A stretch of DNA of 64,000 bases from Mercurialis annua (GCF_937616625.2 NC_065574.1:25236501-25300500); one strand, 5' to 3'; shown: positions 35,147 through 47,764, counted from the first letter of the stretch. Notes: generated from the sequence alone by a model not told the origin. Numbers and translations are program-made.

Positions 35147-38132
35147 TGTCACGACCCAATTTCATGGATCGCGACCGGCGCTAGGGTATGGGTATGGTTG
35201 TACCAAAACCCGTAGCTAGCCTTGCGGATAAACAACAAATACAAAAACCTGCAAGAAAACCAATGCTCGGGGGCAACCGAGACTTCAGCCTAGTTCTAGC
35301 AGTTCATAAAATACAATATTTATTATAAAGTGCTCAGCCAACTCTGAATCTTAAATATGAAAAAAGCACATATTAACCCAAGTTAATTAAAGAATGCCAA
35401 AATAACAGTAATCCATTGAATAACTTTATAACAAGTATTAGACATATAAGACTTCTAACTACTACTGTGGTCTAAGAATAAAATCAGTTTAATAAATTTT
35501 ATTAAATAAAGTAAAACCTCCGAGGAAATAAAGAATCGCAGAGCAGCTGACTCGCTCATATCATAACCCTGGAAAAAAATTGGGAAAACAACGGGGTCAG
35601 ATATACTGAGATGAGTTCATACCACTATTTACATTTATCAAGTGGAAAACCTTTAAAACCGTTTAAAACATTTAATAACAACATTACGTATAATAGTTGG
35701 AACCCTAATCCACAATACTAAATATAACCATAATCCGATAGGCCTGGTCCCGAGAGCTGAGCTACACCGAGTTACCACTGACCATTCTTAATCCATAACC
35801 AGAGTCCCGAGAGCTGAGCTACACCGAGTTACTCTACTGGTCCCGAGAGCTATGCTCACACCGAGTTACTGCCACATATCACATACCTTATCTAGATCAA
35901 TACTGGTGCACACGCAGTCCTAATGATGCCCATTAGGTAGCATGTTCCAACTAAGAGCCATAATGGAAAAACAATTCGCAATTGTACGTATACAATATAT
36001 ATAGATATTAAAATAACAATTTACTTAATAAAGCGGTAAATAGTAAGTACAAACTCACTGCTTGCTAATCCACGTGATAACCTGGCAAGCAACTAAACCT
36101 GGTTCGCCTCAAAAGCACGAACGGTCGACGAGTCTAAACAAATGTAAAATAATTATTAAAACAAACCCTAACTCTAGAGAGTACTAGACATCAAATAGGA
36201 CTAGCACAAACAACAAGTCAAGGTAAAACCAACCAGAGTAAACACAATACTCAATTAATTAATAAACCACAAAAGTCAAGTCTATTGAGTTCCCGCTTTA
36301 AAATTCATTTTATAAAATACCATTTAAAACAATTATTAAATAATAAACCAAGTAATTTCCAAATAATGGGTTAGCCGAATTACCGGTAACTACCAAGCTA
36401 ACCTCACATGTCGGGTGACCCAAGTCTAACCCGACCCAACCGTTTTATCAAAATATAAACCATAGTTTATAATCCTAAGATATGATTTGATAAAATAATA
36501 ATTGCAAGCGGAACTCAATATCCATAACCAAAAGTAACCTTTAGTTACCGACAAAACTTAACTAAATTAATTTTACAAAAAATTTCATAAAGTCGAAACA
36601 TAACTTTAACCAACTTGGCACCTTAAGCCAATAATTTCAAAATAATAATTACCCAAGTAATTATATGACTAACGGTTATACAATAAATATCGAAATCAGA
36701 TTATAGTTATTAAAACCAATCTGAATAATATCAATGAGCATTATCAGATTTAAACGATGCTAACACTTGGCAAAAATCACAACTAAAATGATACTAGAAC
36801 GTTCGGTTTCAATAAGTAATTATTCAATTAAACCAGTTTTGAATTCAATTTAACAGTAGCCAACTATTATCGAAAATCAAAGGAGCTCAAACATATGAAC
36901 AATCATATGTATGGCAGAAATAGGCAGCCATGAATCAAAATTGGAAACGATGAAATCCATACAACAACAATTGTAAAACACCAAAATCATAAAACAACAC
37001 AAAACCCAATTTGATTATCATCAATAAAAGAGATTCACAACGGTAACAGCAAACAATTAAAGGCAGCAGGTAAAGGAATTGTAGCAGTCCACAATATCAA
37101 AGCAACGATGCAAGAACAACAAGTCATTCGACATACCGATCGAAGATAACAACGCGAGATGATCCGGAGATGATATGGCACGGATATGAACGTAAGACAA
37201 GGGCCTAACATCAGATTAACCATGCCTAGAAAAAGTTAATAATCGGCAGCCACAACACGTCACAGCGAAGAACCGTACATCGCAAAACTAGGAAGATTGA
37301 ACGTACCGTATTGAGATTTACAATGTCCGAGAATTTGAGAACGATAGGGGCTGGTGTTGTGATGAGTATAAACTTACCATGATGCTAAACAATAAGAGAA
37401 TAACGAATCACGAATCGAGAATGAAGTAAACATATAAATAACAGTGGAAGGGATGTGAATAACTTACCGAAATCAAAGCGATTGCGAATGAAAGAGGAGA
37501 GTATGACCTCAGAGTATTTAAGAGTGTGAGAGTCGGCTAGGGTTTTAAGTAAACGAATTAAAATAGGTTTAGTCGAGTTATGGGGTCTTTTTATAAGCCA
37601 ATACAATAATTTTGACAGAGGGGGGCACGATGGGAGGCGCGTTGCGAGGCGCGTTGGACCCATCGTGCCTCAATCCTTAAAGAAAACGAAATTCTGCATG
37701 AGGCACGTTGCGAGGCGCGTTGGACCCAACGTGCCTTCCAACGTGCCTCCCTACACAAGGCTAAAATGCCTGGGGCGCGTTGCGAGGCACGATGACCCCA
37801 TCGCGCCCACCGACGCGCCTCAAAAATAGATCCAACGGTCAACTTTCTCTCAGGCACAGCATATCCGAAAATGAGCTCGATCCGACGGTTAAATTGAGAG
37901 ATATGGATGTTTTATAAAAACATGTCAGATTCATAAGATACACTAACACATCTTCAAAAATTATTCGGAAACTAATCAAATTGACATCGAAAGCCCACAC
38001 GACACATGTGGCATATACAAGATACAACTCATACCCTAAACAAGGTGTCATACTTGCTAATTCCACCATAAACAATCTAAAACCAACCCGGAATCGCAAT
38101 AAATCCAAGGCAGAAAAACACGGGATATTACA
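35147..38132 (-). mobile_element. LARD-C 5' LTR
   Basis: 2986 bp, partner of 27599-30581, followed by the target duplication TCTTC at 38133-38137. It has the same TATA-like box (near 37590), GC-rich cluster and CCCGAG motifs. Confidence 0.92.
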
Positions 38133-38137
38133 TCTTC

Positions 38138-39728
38138 CCTAGGAACTCGGCCATACATATTTCATCATAGGATGAATCATCTTCGCCATCAGTAACGACA
38201 ACAACATTCAACTGATCGCGGTAATAGGTACCTTTCGAGGATCCTCGCCTGTGTTCCTTCTCCTGGAACAATCATTCATAACCTGTAACTCTGTTGGTGA
38301 GTTCAAACAAGTCTCGAAAACGGTGGCCTTCGAAATGTTCCCGCATGGCGAAGTTCATCCCTTTCACAACCATCAGCACACAATCTCCTTCGGATATATG
38401 GGTCATGCATCTTGTTCTCAAATTCCGGAAGCGGCCGATATATTTCTCGACAGACTCACTAGGCAGCTGCGAAATTCTTGCCAAATCGGCCAAGGTAACG
38501 TCGGGTGGCGCTCTGTAAAACTCTTCGTGGAATTTTATCTCCAGGTCTTTCCATGTGTCGACCGAGTTAGGCGATAAATGGGAATACCACGTGAACGCCA
38601 CCTTGGTGAGGGAACTAGCGAACAAACACAGTTTCCAGAAATCGTGGGTCCGGCCTCCCCGCATTCAGCAGAAAATCATGCGATGTGTTCAACGGTCGAC
38701 TGACTTTTCTCCTCGCCTGAGAATAAGCTGAATTCGGGCACTTTGTAAGCTCTAAGAAATGGGTATTGTTTATCAATCCAATCAGGGTACGGTTTCATAT
38801 ACGAAGGCCTAGGCATCGGCCTAACGTCGACTCCTAATTTCTCCAGTTCATCGAGCAATTGCCCCCGATTATATAAGTTACTGCTCTCTCCCATGGGGGC
38901 GTTATTACTTCCGTAGAAGTTGTCCTGCGGCGACTGCTGGTTTGGGCATTGTTGTCCCGGCAACTGGTCGTTGCCTTGGTACCTTCCGGCTCCTGAACCA
39001 GACAGATCATGGCCCTGGTGTCGTGATGCTCCTGTGCCGGATGGGTCGCATCCCTGATATCGCCCGGCTCCTGATCCGGATGGATCGCCCTTGGCACCCG
39101 CGTCTCCCTCTGGGCGCGTTAACAATCGCACTGATCCATAAATGAAACCGGTTTTACTCGGCGAATGTCCTGCATCGGCCGAACTACCGAGACCGCCATT
39201 TCTTTGCGACGTCGAGGTATAATCGGCCTTACGGTAACTCTGTTCGGTCACTGATTGTCCCGAAAAGATCTTTCCCAGATTGTCCATTGAGGTTGTCAAG
39301 TTGCTCAAGTTTTTCACGATTGATTGCTGAACGAATGCTTGGTTGGCCAACATCCCTTTGAAGGCATTAGACATCTGTTGCATCGCTCCGTCAAACATCT
39401 GCCAATTTTCCTGAGCTATTTCGTCTCTCATAATGGTAAAATCGGCCCTAGATAACGACGGGCAAGTAGGTGGTATTTCTCGGGAGAATTCGTCGAACTC
39501 TTTCTCCACATCATCGCCTTCTGTGGCTTTGTTGCTAGCAGAAATCACCTCAGGTGTCGTATTTTGAACTCCTTTGGTCTGTGGCTGCTTATCTCCTTTC
39601 GCCATGATGGTGATGATCTCTGGATCTGGTTTTTCCATTTCTCCGAATTTCCTTTGAAATTTCGCTCGGCTTTGAGACCGAGTTTCCCTGTAATCGTCTG
39701 AAAAAACTCCGGTTTTTGTGCTGACCAT
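38138..39728 (-). pseudogene. gag: Tat Gag (N-terminus and core)
   Basis: The frame opens at 39728, just inside the primer site, and runs 350 codons to a stop at 38676. It then resumes in another frame (38664 to 38272) after a stop and a frameshift. The second part is the retrotransposon gag core: FASSLTKVAFTWYSHL, then SVDTWKDLEIKFHEEFY and SVEKYIGRFRNLR. A stop at 38272 is followed by an open in-phase reading to 38138, where LARD-C is inserted; the protein continues at 27598. The N-terminal part is Gln/Met-rich with a predicted helical stretch and a 13-residue repeat (see 38967-39090). Confidence 0.85.
38967..39090 (-). repeat. 39-bp tandem repeat inside Tat gag
   Basis: Three consecutive units encode DPSGSGAGRYQG-type 13-mers (variants DPSGTGASRHQG and DLSGSGAGRYQG). 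The frame is kept across all three, so the repeat arose while gag was read as protein. Confidence 0.85.
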
Positions 39729-39733
39729 AAACT

Positions 39734-39752
39734 GTCCCCAGTGGAGTCGCCA
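39734..39752 (-). other. Primer binding site, tRNA-Arg type (Tat element)
   Basis: The minus strand reads TGGCGACTCCACTGGGGAC five bases after the 5' LTR. This primer site is characteristic of the Tat/Ogre lineage and supports that assignment. Confidence 0.9.
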
Positions 39753-39757
39753 AAAGA

Positions 39758-40317
39758 TGTTCGCGAGATTTTCACCTTGCTCGAACCTTTGAATTTGTTA
39801 ATGGGTAACTTTAGGTACTGATGCTTTGACCGGGGTTATTCTAGATGAGGTAAACAGGATTTGAATGACGTAACCCTTATTCAAGTGACGTAACCTGAAT
39901 TCAAGTAGTGTTGTCCAAATTGTGAATGACGTTACCGCCGTTCGATTAAACTAACAGTATTAATTTGGGAATCCTGAAATCCAAGCGAGATTAATATCAA
40001 TTCTACTCCTAAACTAAGATTCAATCCGGAGATTGGGATAAAAAGCCTGAGCTTTGGTTTTTGATTAATGATATGTTGATAAAAATAATAATACAATAGT
40101 ACTTGCTACTTATAGGGAGAAAACCCTAATAACGAGTCCTAATCCTAATGAGATTCTATCTCCTAATCAACAACAGAATTTAAATAAGAAAAAGGATAAA
40201 AATAAATATAGCTCTTTATTGGGCTATCATACCTTATGAGCCCATTTAGGTCTCTCATCAAGTCTTGGGCTAACACATCCCATGCCTCTTACCCAAATCT
40301 CTGGGCCGGTGCAAACA
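39758..40317 (-). mobile_element. Tat element 5' LTR
   Basis: 560 bp, partner of 7097-7656, with the same TATA-like box and TGACGTAAC motifs. It is followed by CAAAC (40318-40322), and then the LARD-A LTR resumes. Confidence 0.92.
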
Positions 40318-40322
40318 CAAAC

Positions 40323-42024
40323 TTAGACAATTATAGTTAACATCCTAAAGTTTCCGTATCAATAAACGGAACTTGATTTGGACCCATACAGCCCGAGATA
40401 TTGCCTTTGCAATATCGCTGTTTTGCAAGACATTTTCTGCAAAACGTCAACTTGTGCATATCGACTCAATTCACAACTTATTACGTAACGAGGCTAATCT
40501 ATCGATACCACATTCTAACAACAACACAATACAGCCCCTATACACCTCCTAATTATATGCAATTCAAGACTTAAACATTATCAAATTCACTTATTCATTA
40601 AACTCACACCTAGACCGAATGATTTATTGCATTTTCCAAATAAACTTCATCAATCAATTTCAATTATAATTCAGTTCTAATAACTCAAAACCAAGTCTTT
40701 AATAATCATTTGAATCACTTCTCCCTATCTTAGCTTCATGGCCGAAACCCTACTACACTTTACTTTCAATTTCATTCATTAATCATCAATAACAACACAT
40801 CATTAAACTCAAGCAATTTCCGAATACTAAGTTCATTTCTTATCCAATTCACTCAACAAAACTTAATCAATAGTATCAATTCTAAATCAATCCAAAAATA
40901 GAGCATGCTCACCTTGATTGGTATCTTTCATCACCACAAGTTTAGCTTCCAAAATTCACCATCAATTTGCTCCAATTCAAGCTTATAACCACCTAACAAC
41001 ATCAATTAAACACTAACTTCATTAAACCTAAAAATTTCGAAATTCACAGCTTATACCTCGACCATATTTTAATTTTCTTACCTCAAATTGAATTCATAGA
41101 TCTGTAGATAATCGTTTCCTCGTTCCGTGCAAGAATCGCTAAATTTCGTTGAGAAACAAGGAAGTTATAGCATTTGTAAGATTTGGGTGAAAAATGGAGA
41201 AGAGTTTCGGGATTCTTCTCTTTTTTGCTGAAAATTCTCTATTGAATGAATGATTATTCATTCATAAATGATGCTAATAAGTGGGTTAAAAGTTCACTTA
41301 GGTCCTTGAAGTTGCCACCTCCTTAACCTTCACTTTCTAACTTTTCTTTCGTCCGATTTAGTCCACGAATCCTTTAATCATTCGATTCTCGATAAATTCC
41401 GTATCATTTATTCTTCAAATAAATAACATTAGTCTCATATCTTATAATATCACTTTTCAATAATTTATTTTGGCAATTTTAGCCAAAAACGCTCAAATTT
41501 TCGTTTTGAGCTAACTTGCATTTTTTCTCACTTTTTCGTCCAATTTTCATTTTAATGACTATTGATAACAACTTTATCGATATTATTTTCATATCTTAAG
41601 AAAATAGAGTAAAACAAAACTTCCTCTGGAAGTTTGTGGTTAAAAGTCCACATTAGTCCTTAAAGTGGCTAATTTGCACTTTAACCCTTATTCTTAACTA
41701 ATCGTCAAACTATCTTCTAAAACGATTTTGTATACTTACAAAATTTTGACGATCATTTATTAATAATATTTCACGGACCTTGGCGTGAATATTATTAGCT
41801 CGGGCTTTCCAACTTATTTTATTTTATTCCCTTTTTGTCTCGATTAAATCCAATTTATCGCATAATAATTTTCCATTTATATTATTATTTTTTTGATAAT
41901 TCCAATAGACTCGCTTTGGTCTAAGTCCTTATTATCCAATCTCAATCTGATATTCTCGTTCTTAATCTTTACGATTATGCCTCGTGGCACTATACGTAAT
42001 ACCTCAAAAATTTAGGTTATTACA
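40323..42024 (-). mobile_element. LARD-A 5' LTR, second segment
   Basis: Matches 1457-3170 and ends ...GGTTATTACA at 42024. The next five bases, GTGGC, should be the target duplication of LARD-A; the other copy lies beyond the left edge of the window. Confidence 0.9.
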
Positions 42025-42297
42025 GTGGCATATCTGGCTGGACGTGCAAAACAGATAGAGAATAAGTTAAGGAGGAACGACATACCCCTCCAACCGTACT
42101 ATTACACCAAACATGAAGAACCTACTGCTACATTTCCTAGGGTAGGAAATTCTGGACCCGCGAGGCACTACAACCCCTATTTTGTTCTGCGAGGGGGAAA
42201 GGATAAGGGAAAACTGAAATTCCGCGGAGGGCGAGGTAAAGGCCCGATGATTTGTGAGGCATTTCCGTCTCAGCGATCATCGTCAGGTAATATTTAG
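42025..42297 (+). CDS. Gag-like basic fragment of element B (partial)
   Basis: An open frame of about 90 codons begins at the LARD-A insertion point and ends in a stop at 42295. It is rich in Arg, Lys, Gly and Tyr and has a GKDKGKLKFRGGRGKG stretch, which suggests nucleic-acid binding. The first codons are the target duplication, so its true N-terminus lies beyond LARD-A, outside the window. I do not recognise a domain; the gag assignment rests on position in a retroelement and on composition only. Confidence 0.4.
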   Translation: MAYLAGRAKQIENKLRRNDIPLQPYYYTKHEEPTATFPRVGNSGPARHYNPYFVLRGGKDKGKLKFRGGRGKGPMICEAFPSQRSSSGNI

Positions 42298-44463
42298 TTA
42301 TGTGTTTGATGTTTAAGTTAGTATGTTTATGTGTTTTCAATATTCGCGTTAGAATTGGAAAACATAAACTATAAATAAAAATTATATCCTTAAATAAAAA
42401 TAAATACACATACAAGTAAATATTAAAAGATAAATGAGAATTCATAAGTTCGGGATGTTAAGAAACGTACATCCTTAAATGAAAAATCAATAACTATTGA
42501 TAATCAACCAAATGATGTGAAGGAATAATAATCCTAATGTGAGGATAAATTATTAGGATTAAGAAATTTGAAATGTTACAGAGAAGTAGTTTGAAAGAAG
42601 CTTACAGAGTGAGTATGCAGTTTTAAAAGAATGTATTATTGTGCTCAGATGCATCATGAATGCACATTGCAACGATCATTGTAGAAAAAGGAATACTTAA
42701 ATTCCATATACTTATACAAAAAAATAATTTTGTTAGGACATGCATCATGTATATTAGTATATCAAAGAGAAAGTGGATTGTATAGCAACTCTTTGGGGAT
42801 TAGAGATGTCATCACCCTGAGCCACAATTGTACAAAAATTTTGAAATGTGAATTGTTAGATTCACAGTTTTGGAGAGATGGATTTAAAGAAAATCCAGCT
42901 GGTACACATATATTTGAATATGTGGGTGAATATGTGCGTATATGCACATAAGTTTTAAACGATTGGTTTGAGAAACCATTTGTTTATAAAACAAAATTTT
43001 TGTAAAATAAATTGTTGAGAAACAATTTGTTTACAAAACAAACTATATTTGTTTTAAAATGTAAGCGAACTTGAACGAAAACTCTATAATAGTGTCAAGA
43101 TAGGATAAAGATAGTGGAGATAAGATGTTGGGATTTTTATTGTTCATAATAAACAATAAAGATCTGGATTCTAATGTTTCATTCCGAAACATCAGAAATT
43201 AATAAGGATTGAGAAGGGTAGGAAGTGAGAATTTACATTCTTATTCTAAGATAGACTGAGATGTAAGTCTAGTAATGGACTTTTATGATAAATAAAAGTT
43301 CGAGAGTAGATAATAGAAGATAATTGCGATTAAGATAAGACAGAGTGTGATCTAATTAAACACAACTCGGTTAGTTTGACTTCAAGTAACTGTCGGTGAA
43401 CAAAGTCATACGCATGTGATTAATTAAAATGGATTTGAGATTGGTCTTACAGACAGAGTAGATGTCAGTAGTGGACGTATCTCTTGAATCCAAACGAGTG
43501 GTTAGATAAACCAAAAACTCATAAGTCTGAGAGGAGTAAACCTCAGCACTTAACCAATAAACATCAACGAAATAATTAATTAAAAGAAAGATGATGAAAA
43601 GGAAAATAATTTCCAGAACTAATTAGTTACTCTACTAGTTCTGATTTCAATAAAGAGGGTCGTTGATTATGTTAACGACTGACAGACTTTGTGAAGTCTT
43701 ATCAAATAAGGTATTCATTATAAATAATTATTAATTATTTAATGAATAAACAATATACTTAAACAGTATAATAAACCTGGGATTAACATACGATGGAAAT
43801 GTTATCAAGGTAAGAAAGAGATGAAGATAGTGAACTAAAGGAGTAAGTTTCAGATGTTATCTGAAAACTAACAAAGTGTAGTAAAACCCCATTAACTAGT
43901 AATCGAACCGTTAGATCGGTTTGATATTGGGATATGATATTCCCAGGACGGTTATCTAAGTTTCAACCGTTGCGATCGTTGAACGGAGCGTTACAAGGTT
44001 CTTGATGATGAAGGTGAGGCTGAGAAACTTGCGTGAATTTTTGGTAGTGAGCCAAAAGTGCAAGTAATCATGACAAGAAGTATAAATTTTAATTAGTTTG
44101 GAATTATCAACATAAGCTCCATATATGTATACAAATGAATTTCAAAACTGTATTGAGACAGTAATTTCAAAAGATAAAATTTCGAGAACCGAGCCTTATG
44201 ACTGTGAAGTCTAGGCTGACTGGTAATAGAATGTACATATTGTGTACATGTATTTTAAGTGTCGGGCTAGAAATGCGTAAAGCATGGCCGACTAAAAGTG
44301 GAAGAGATTTAATAAACATTTTATTTTTAACTTAAAATATTTTGAAAGTGGAGGTAAAGTTGATAGTCAGTTAATTAAACATGATAGTAACAACTATAGT
44401 ACAATTATGAAAACTGTTAGCTGTGAATAAGGAGGCTATGTATGTAGAGAAGAAGTTAAGAAG
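42298..44463 (+). other. Element B internal DNA, non-coding
   Basis: 2.2 kb of AT-rich sequence with no credible gene. A block at 42805-42835 matches, inverted, the GGTGATGACATCTCT region of LARD-C (32942) and LARD-A (3825), which shows common descent. Positions 44464-44472 (TCTAATTAA) are the target duplication of the MULE. Confidence 0.65.
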
Positions 44464-44472
44464 TCTAATTAA

Positions 44473-44626
44473 GGCCAAACCCATCCTGGAGTCCCTCTAC
44501 TCTTCAGATTTTTTTCAGAAGGTCCCTCTACTTTAATTTGGCGTCTACCCGTTCTTATACTTTCATTTTCCTTATTATTATGCCCCTTGACGGATGAAAT
44601 GTGGAGAGTGTACCACATCTCCGTTA
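44473..44626 (+). repeat. Left terminal inverted repeat of the Pack-MULE
   Basis: 154 bp, complementary to 45873-46028. The first 17 bases match exactly; overall roughly four in five bases match by eye. Confidence 0.9.
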
Positions 44627-45031
44627 AGTAATAAACTTCTGTTAAATAATGACATGTCAAAATAAAAAATATAAAAAGAATAATATGGCTAAAATACAAG
44701 GATCAATTAACACTTTTTCCCTTTAATCTTCTTCTTCTTTCATCGTCGGAGTCTAACTTCTATGGCTTCTCTGTCCTTTCTTTAATTCAAATTTTACTTC
44801 ACTTTATCGTTCTTCCCAAAGTTTGAATCTTTTGGATACCCACATGCGATTGGGTCTAAAAACTGATAAACAAACAAATGGGAAGAATTCCAAGCATCAC
44901 CATCACATTACATACCCGTTACTCTATTTCATTATCTTTAAAGTAAAAACAGCAAGTCTAACTATATCTAAAAAGGTTAGAGCAGATCAGATTCATCATA
45001 GTTTTTTTGAATTTAGAATTATATCGTAAGT

Positions 45032-45275
45032 GTGGAAAGCACTAGTGGCCAGAGTACAAACGTGTTCTGGCACGAGGACATTCTGAAGCATGACGCCGGG
45101 AAGAGGATGTTCGATACCGGAATGGCGCCGACGTTTCTGGATGTGTTAGAACAGCACCCCGAGAATGCAGTCAGATTGAGAAATATGGTCGCGATTCTTA
45201 AAAGAGGGCTTATCTCTCAATTCATTTCCCGCTCGTCTTCCTCAATTACTCTCGTTTGATACCTTTGGTCGGGTA
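45032..45275 (+). pseudogene. Captured histone deacetylase (HDA8-like) N-terminal exon fragment
   Basis: The frame from a GTG at 45032 encodes a segment that I recognise as close to the N-terminus of plant class II HDA8-type histone deacetylases: FWHEDILKHDAG, MFDTGMAPTFLDVLE, QHPENAVRLRNMVAILKRG. After about 45225 the homology shifts frame (PARLPQLLSFDT), so there is an indel. The start ATG appears to be GTG, and a possible splice donor (GTATCC) follows near 45270. Catalytic residues of the enzyme lie further downstream in the family and are absent here. So this is a gene fragment without enzyme activity, likely captured by the MULE with leader and intron sequence. The identification rests on memory of the family. 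Confidence 0.75.
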
Positions 45276-45872
45276 TCCTTTTCACTTTTCAATTATGTGG
45301 GTTTTGTTGGAAATTTTGTGAATTGAATTGGGTTGTGTTTGGTTTGGTTTCTGCAAAAATAAGTCGTCGATCTCCATTCAAGAAGTTGGTGTTGGCAATT
45401 ATCAAAGTTTTTACTAATTTAATTTTCTAGGTTTAATTAATTTGCTGGTTTATTTGGAATCTAGATAAAAAGTTTCTTTTTCTCATTCAATTTTCTGTGT
45501 TCAATCAATTTTTTGGCTGTAACTTAATTTATTTGGTAACTTAATGCAAAGATCAATTTTTTTTTACTTTTTTAATTTTCTAGGTTTGGTTGATTTATTG
45601 ATTTAGCCATTGATTATCACAGGGGCAAGCATTTGAAAAAAGAAAACACCATGTTTAATGAATCTTATCTGTATGTTTAATGAAGCTTAAAGTAATGGAG
45701 TGGCAGCAAAACTCAAGGATTATAAGGTGGCCATCATATTAAAGAGAAAGAAGATGATGGTAAAATGATTATTTTGCTATCAAATTTATTTTCTATTACA
45801 ACATTTTTATTAAGTTATGATTTTGTATGAAATAGGTTCTTTTGTTGCTTTGAAAGTTTATTTACACTCTCA

Positions 45873-46028
45873 TTAACGGTGAGTGTGGCACACTCTCCGC
45901 ACTCCATCCATTAAGGGGCATAATAGCAAGAAAAATGAAAGTATAAGGACGCGTAAACACCAAATTAAAGTAGAGGAACCTCTTGAAAAAAAAGTGAAGA
46001 GTAAAGGGACCCCAGGATGGGTTTGGCC
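45873..46028 (-). repeat. Right terminal inverted repeat of the Pack-MULE
   Basis: 156 bp, the complement of 44473-44626, ending ...CCAGGATGGGTTTGGCC. Confidence 0.9.
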
Positions 46029-46037
46029 TCTAATTAA

Positions 46038-46825
46038 CATTGGAAATCCCGAAAACTAATAATGGAGGTATAGTTTTACGGTGATTATAAAAAAAGTTAT
46101 AAGGTGCTTTATGGTGAGATAGTTAGGTTATAACCACACTCACACCTATACAACCACATTCTGACAAGAGAGAGGATCAGTTTCACAATCTGTAACAAGA
46201 AGTTACTATAGATTGAGGATGAAATAAAGGACATTTTATACAAAGTATAGAAACGTAAGAAAACTAAAAGATGAGTAGTTAGTTTATGAAACAGTAATCA
46301 TAAAACAAACTAAAAACTATCTCAATAATAAGATGTGCCATAAATGAACAACTAAGGTTAAAAAAAAAGTATAATAAGTTAAAATAAATAAAGATGTGCA
46401 ACAGAGGTAGCATATTAAAAGTGGAGTTATCGAAAGCTAGCAAAGGTAACCTAGTTTTATGATAACCTTGGAGTAAGTTAAGTGATGCTAACTTACACAC
46501 TTGGATCGCTTAGCGAGAGAATGACTGAAGATTAGTCCTTGGGAGGCGTTGCAAGACGCTAAACTAAGGAGTAAAAGATATTCTATACAAGTTATAGGAT
46601 CAAGAAGAGTGTATAAAGTGGATAATTTGTTTGCAGAACGGAAGTTCAAACAGATGATATGAACAACAGCGAGGAAAAGAGATATGATTGAGGATACCAA
46701 TCAAGATAGTGTTATGCTTTCCGAAGCATGAAGTGAGATAAAGCATAAAATTGAGATTAAGTATAAGTGAAGTTTGGATTATAAGTAAAAAGTAAGAATA
46801 TGTAAATTCGAGGACGAATTTATAT
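46038..46825 (+). other. Element B internal DNA between MULE and polypurine tract
   Basis: AT-rich, with no gene seen. The last part, AATTCGAGGACGAATTTATA, equals the sequence next to the polypurine tract in LARD-A and LARD-C (there on the minus strand), a conserved 3' end of this family. Confidence 0.65.
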
Positions 46826-46838
46826 AAGGGGGAGAGAA
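46826..46838 (+). other. Polypurine tract of element B
   Basis: AAGGGGGAGAGAA directly precedes the LTR start TGTAATAACC, which shows this LTR is a 3' LTR and not a solo LTR. Confidence 0.85.
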
Positions 46839-47764
46839 TGTAATAACCCGAAAATTTAACGGTTAAAATATAGCCACGTGTCTAATAATTTATTAGACGG
46901 GAGTAGGTAAATTAAATTTAAAGATAAATTTAATTTACAAGTGTCCCTAAATTTTTAATATGGCTATACGATTACAAATTTAAATTTTTAGAATTTAAAT
47001 TTGATTAACTATATAGTTAACGGAGACAATATGGATTTATGAATTGGGTGCAGAATAATTCATAAGCCCCTAGCGAATAATTTTGGCGCTAATATTCGTA
47101 AAATATTTTAAAAAGGTTATCGTGAAAATTAGATAAAATTTGTAAGTAGAAATTTTATCAAGCGCAGTCAATGCAGACTTAATAAATAAAAATGATTTAT
47201 TAAGAATAAAATATAAGTTGGATGGGAATAAAAATTATATTTTTATTCTTGTTACATTTTATTTGATTTTTGGTAAAATTTTCAGGAATTTCGAAAGTCG
47301 TTTTCATTTATGCTACGGACGACTAGTTTAAAATTTGGTTTAAAGTGCATTATTGAACTAGTACTAAAGCGCACTTTAACCAATACTATATATATATCAT
47401 TTGATATTAAAATAAGGTACAGAAACCTTATTTTCTTCTTTTGCTTAGCAAAAATGAGCTGCTTAAGCTCTGAACGTGCGTCGACGATTAGGGTTTCGTC
47501 CGTTCGATCGGTTTCTCGATTCTAACTCCATTTCTTCAATGATTACTCAAGTAATCGAGGTATTAAACCCGTATTAAACGTTTGTTTTGATATATTTCGA
47601 ATATAGATTCGTTTATAAACGGTTACCTATCTAATCGAACGTAAACGTATTATTTTTACGTTTCGAACGTGAATATGGATAGATTGGAATGTGTGTATGT
47701 CTTAGGGGCGGAAAAACGGGGTTCAGGCACATCGAAAAGCCCGGCAAATCAACTTTCCCGGGGC

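Larger units (their letters stand above)
27599..38132 (-). mobile_element. LARD-C: non-coding large-LTR retrotransposon
   Basis: LTRs 27599-30581 and 35147-38132 (each about 2.98 kb) begin TGTCACGACCC and end GGGATATTACA, with the 5-bp duplication TCTTC (27594-27598 and 38133-38137). The primer site is tRNA-Met type and a short polypurine tract adjoins the left LTR. The 4.57 kb internal region has no recognisable gag or pol. It is inserted in the coding region of the Tat element between the gag core and the protease. In the first 260 bp the two LTRs differ at about seven sites by eye, fewer than the Tat LTRs, which fits a later insertion. Confidence 0.92.
7097..40317 (-). mobile_element. Tat-like Gypsy retrotransposon with two nested insertions
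   Basis: The element is bounded by 560-bp LTRs (7097-7656 and 39758-40317) that start TG and end CA, and by the 5-bp target duplication CAAAC (7092-7096 and 40318-40322). Joining the flanks restores the LARD-A LTR exactly. The primer site is of tRNA-Arg type, typical of Tat/Ogre elements. In minus order it carries gag, protease, a shortened pol with integrase, then an antisense gene before the 3' LTR. Athila (7733-20687) and LARD-C (27599-38132) are inserted in it; without them it is about 9.7 kb. By eye the first 175 bp of the two LTRs differ at about eight sites. Confidence 0.9.
44473..46028. mobile_element. Pack-MULE carrying a histone-deacetylase-like fragment
   Basis: This 1556-bp element has long terminal inverted repeats (44473-44626 and 45873-46028) that begin GGCCAAACCCATCCTGG on both ends, and a perfect 9-bp target duplication TCTAATTAA (44464-44472 and 46029-46037), the Mutator-like hallmark. 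No transposase is present. The interior (about 44627-45872) contains DNA resembling the first exon and following intron of a plant histone deacetylase gene. It is inserted in element B, so it is younger than B. Confidence 0.92.
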
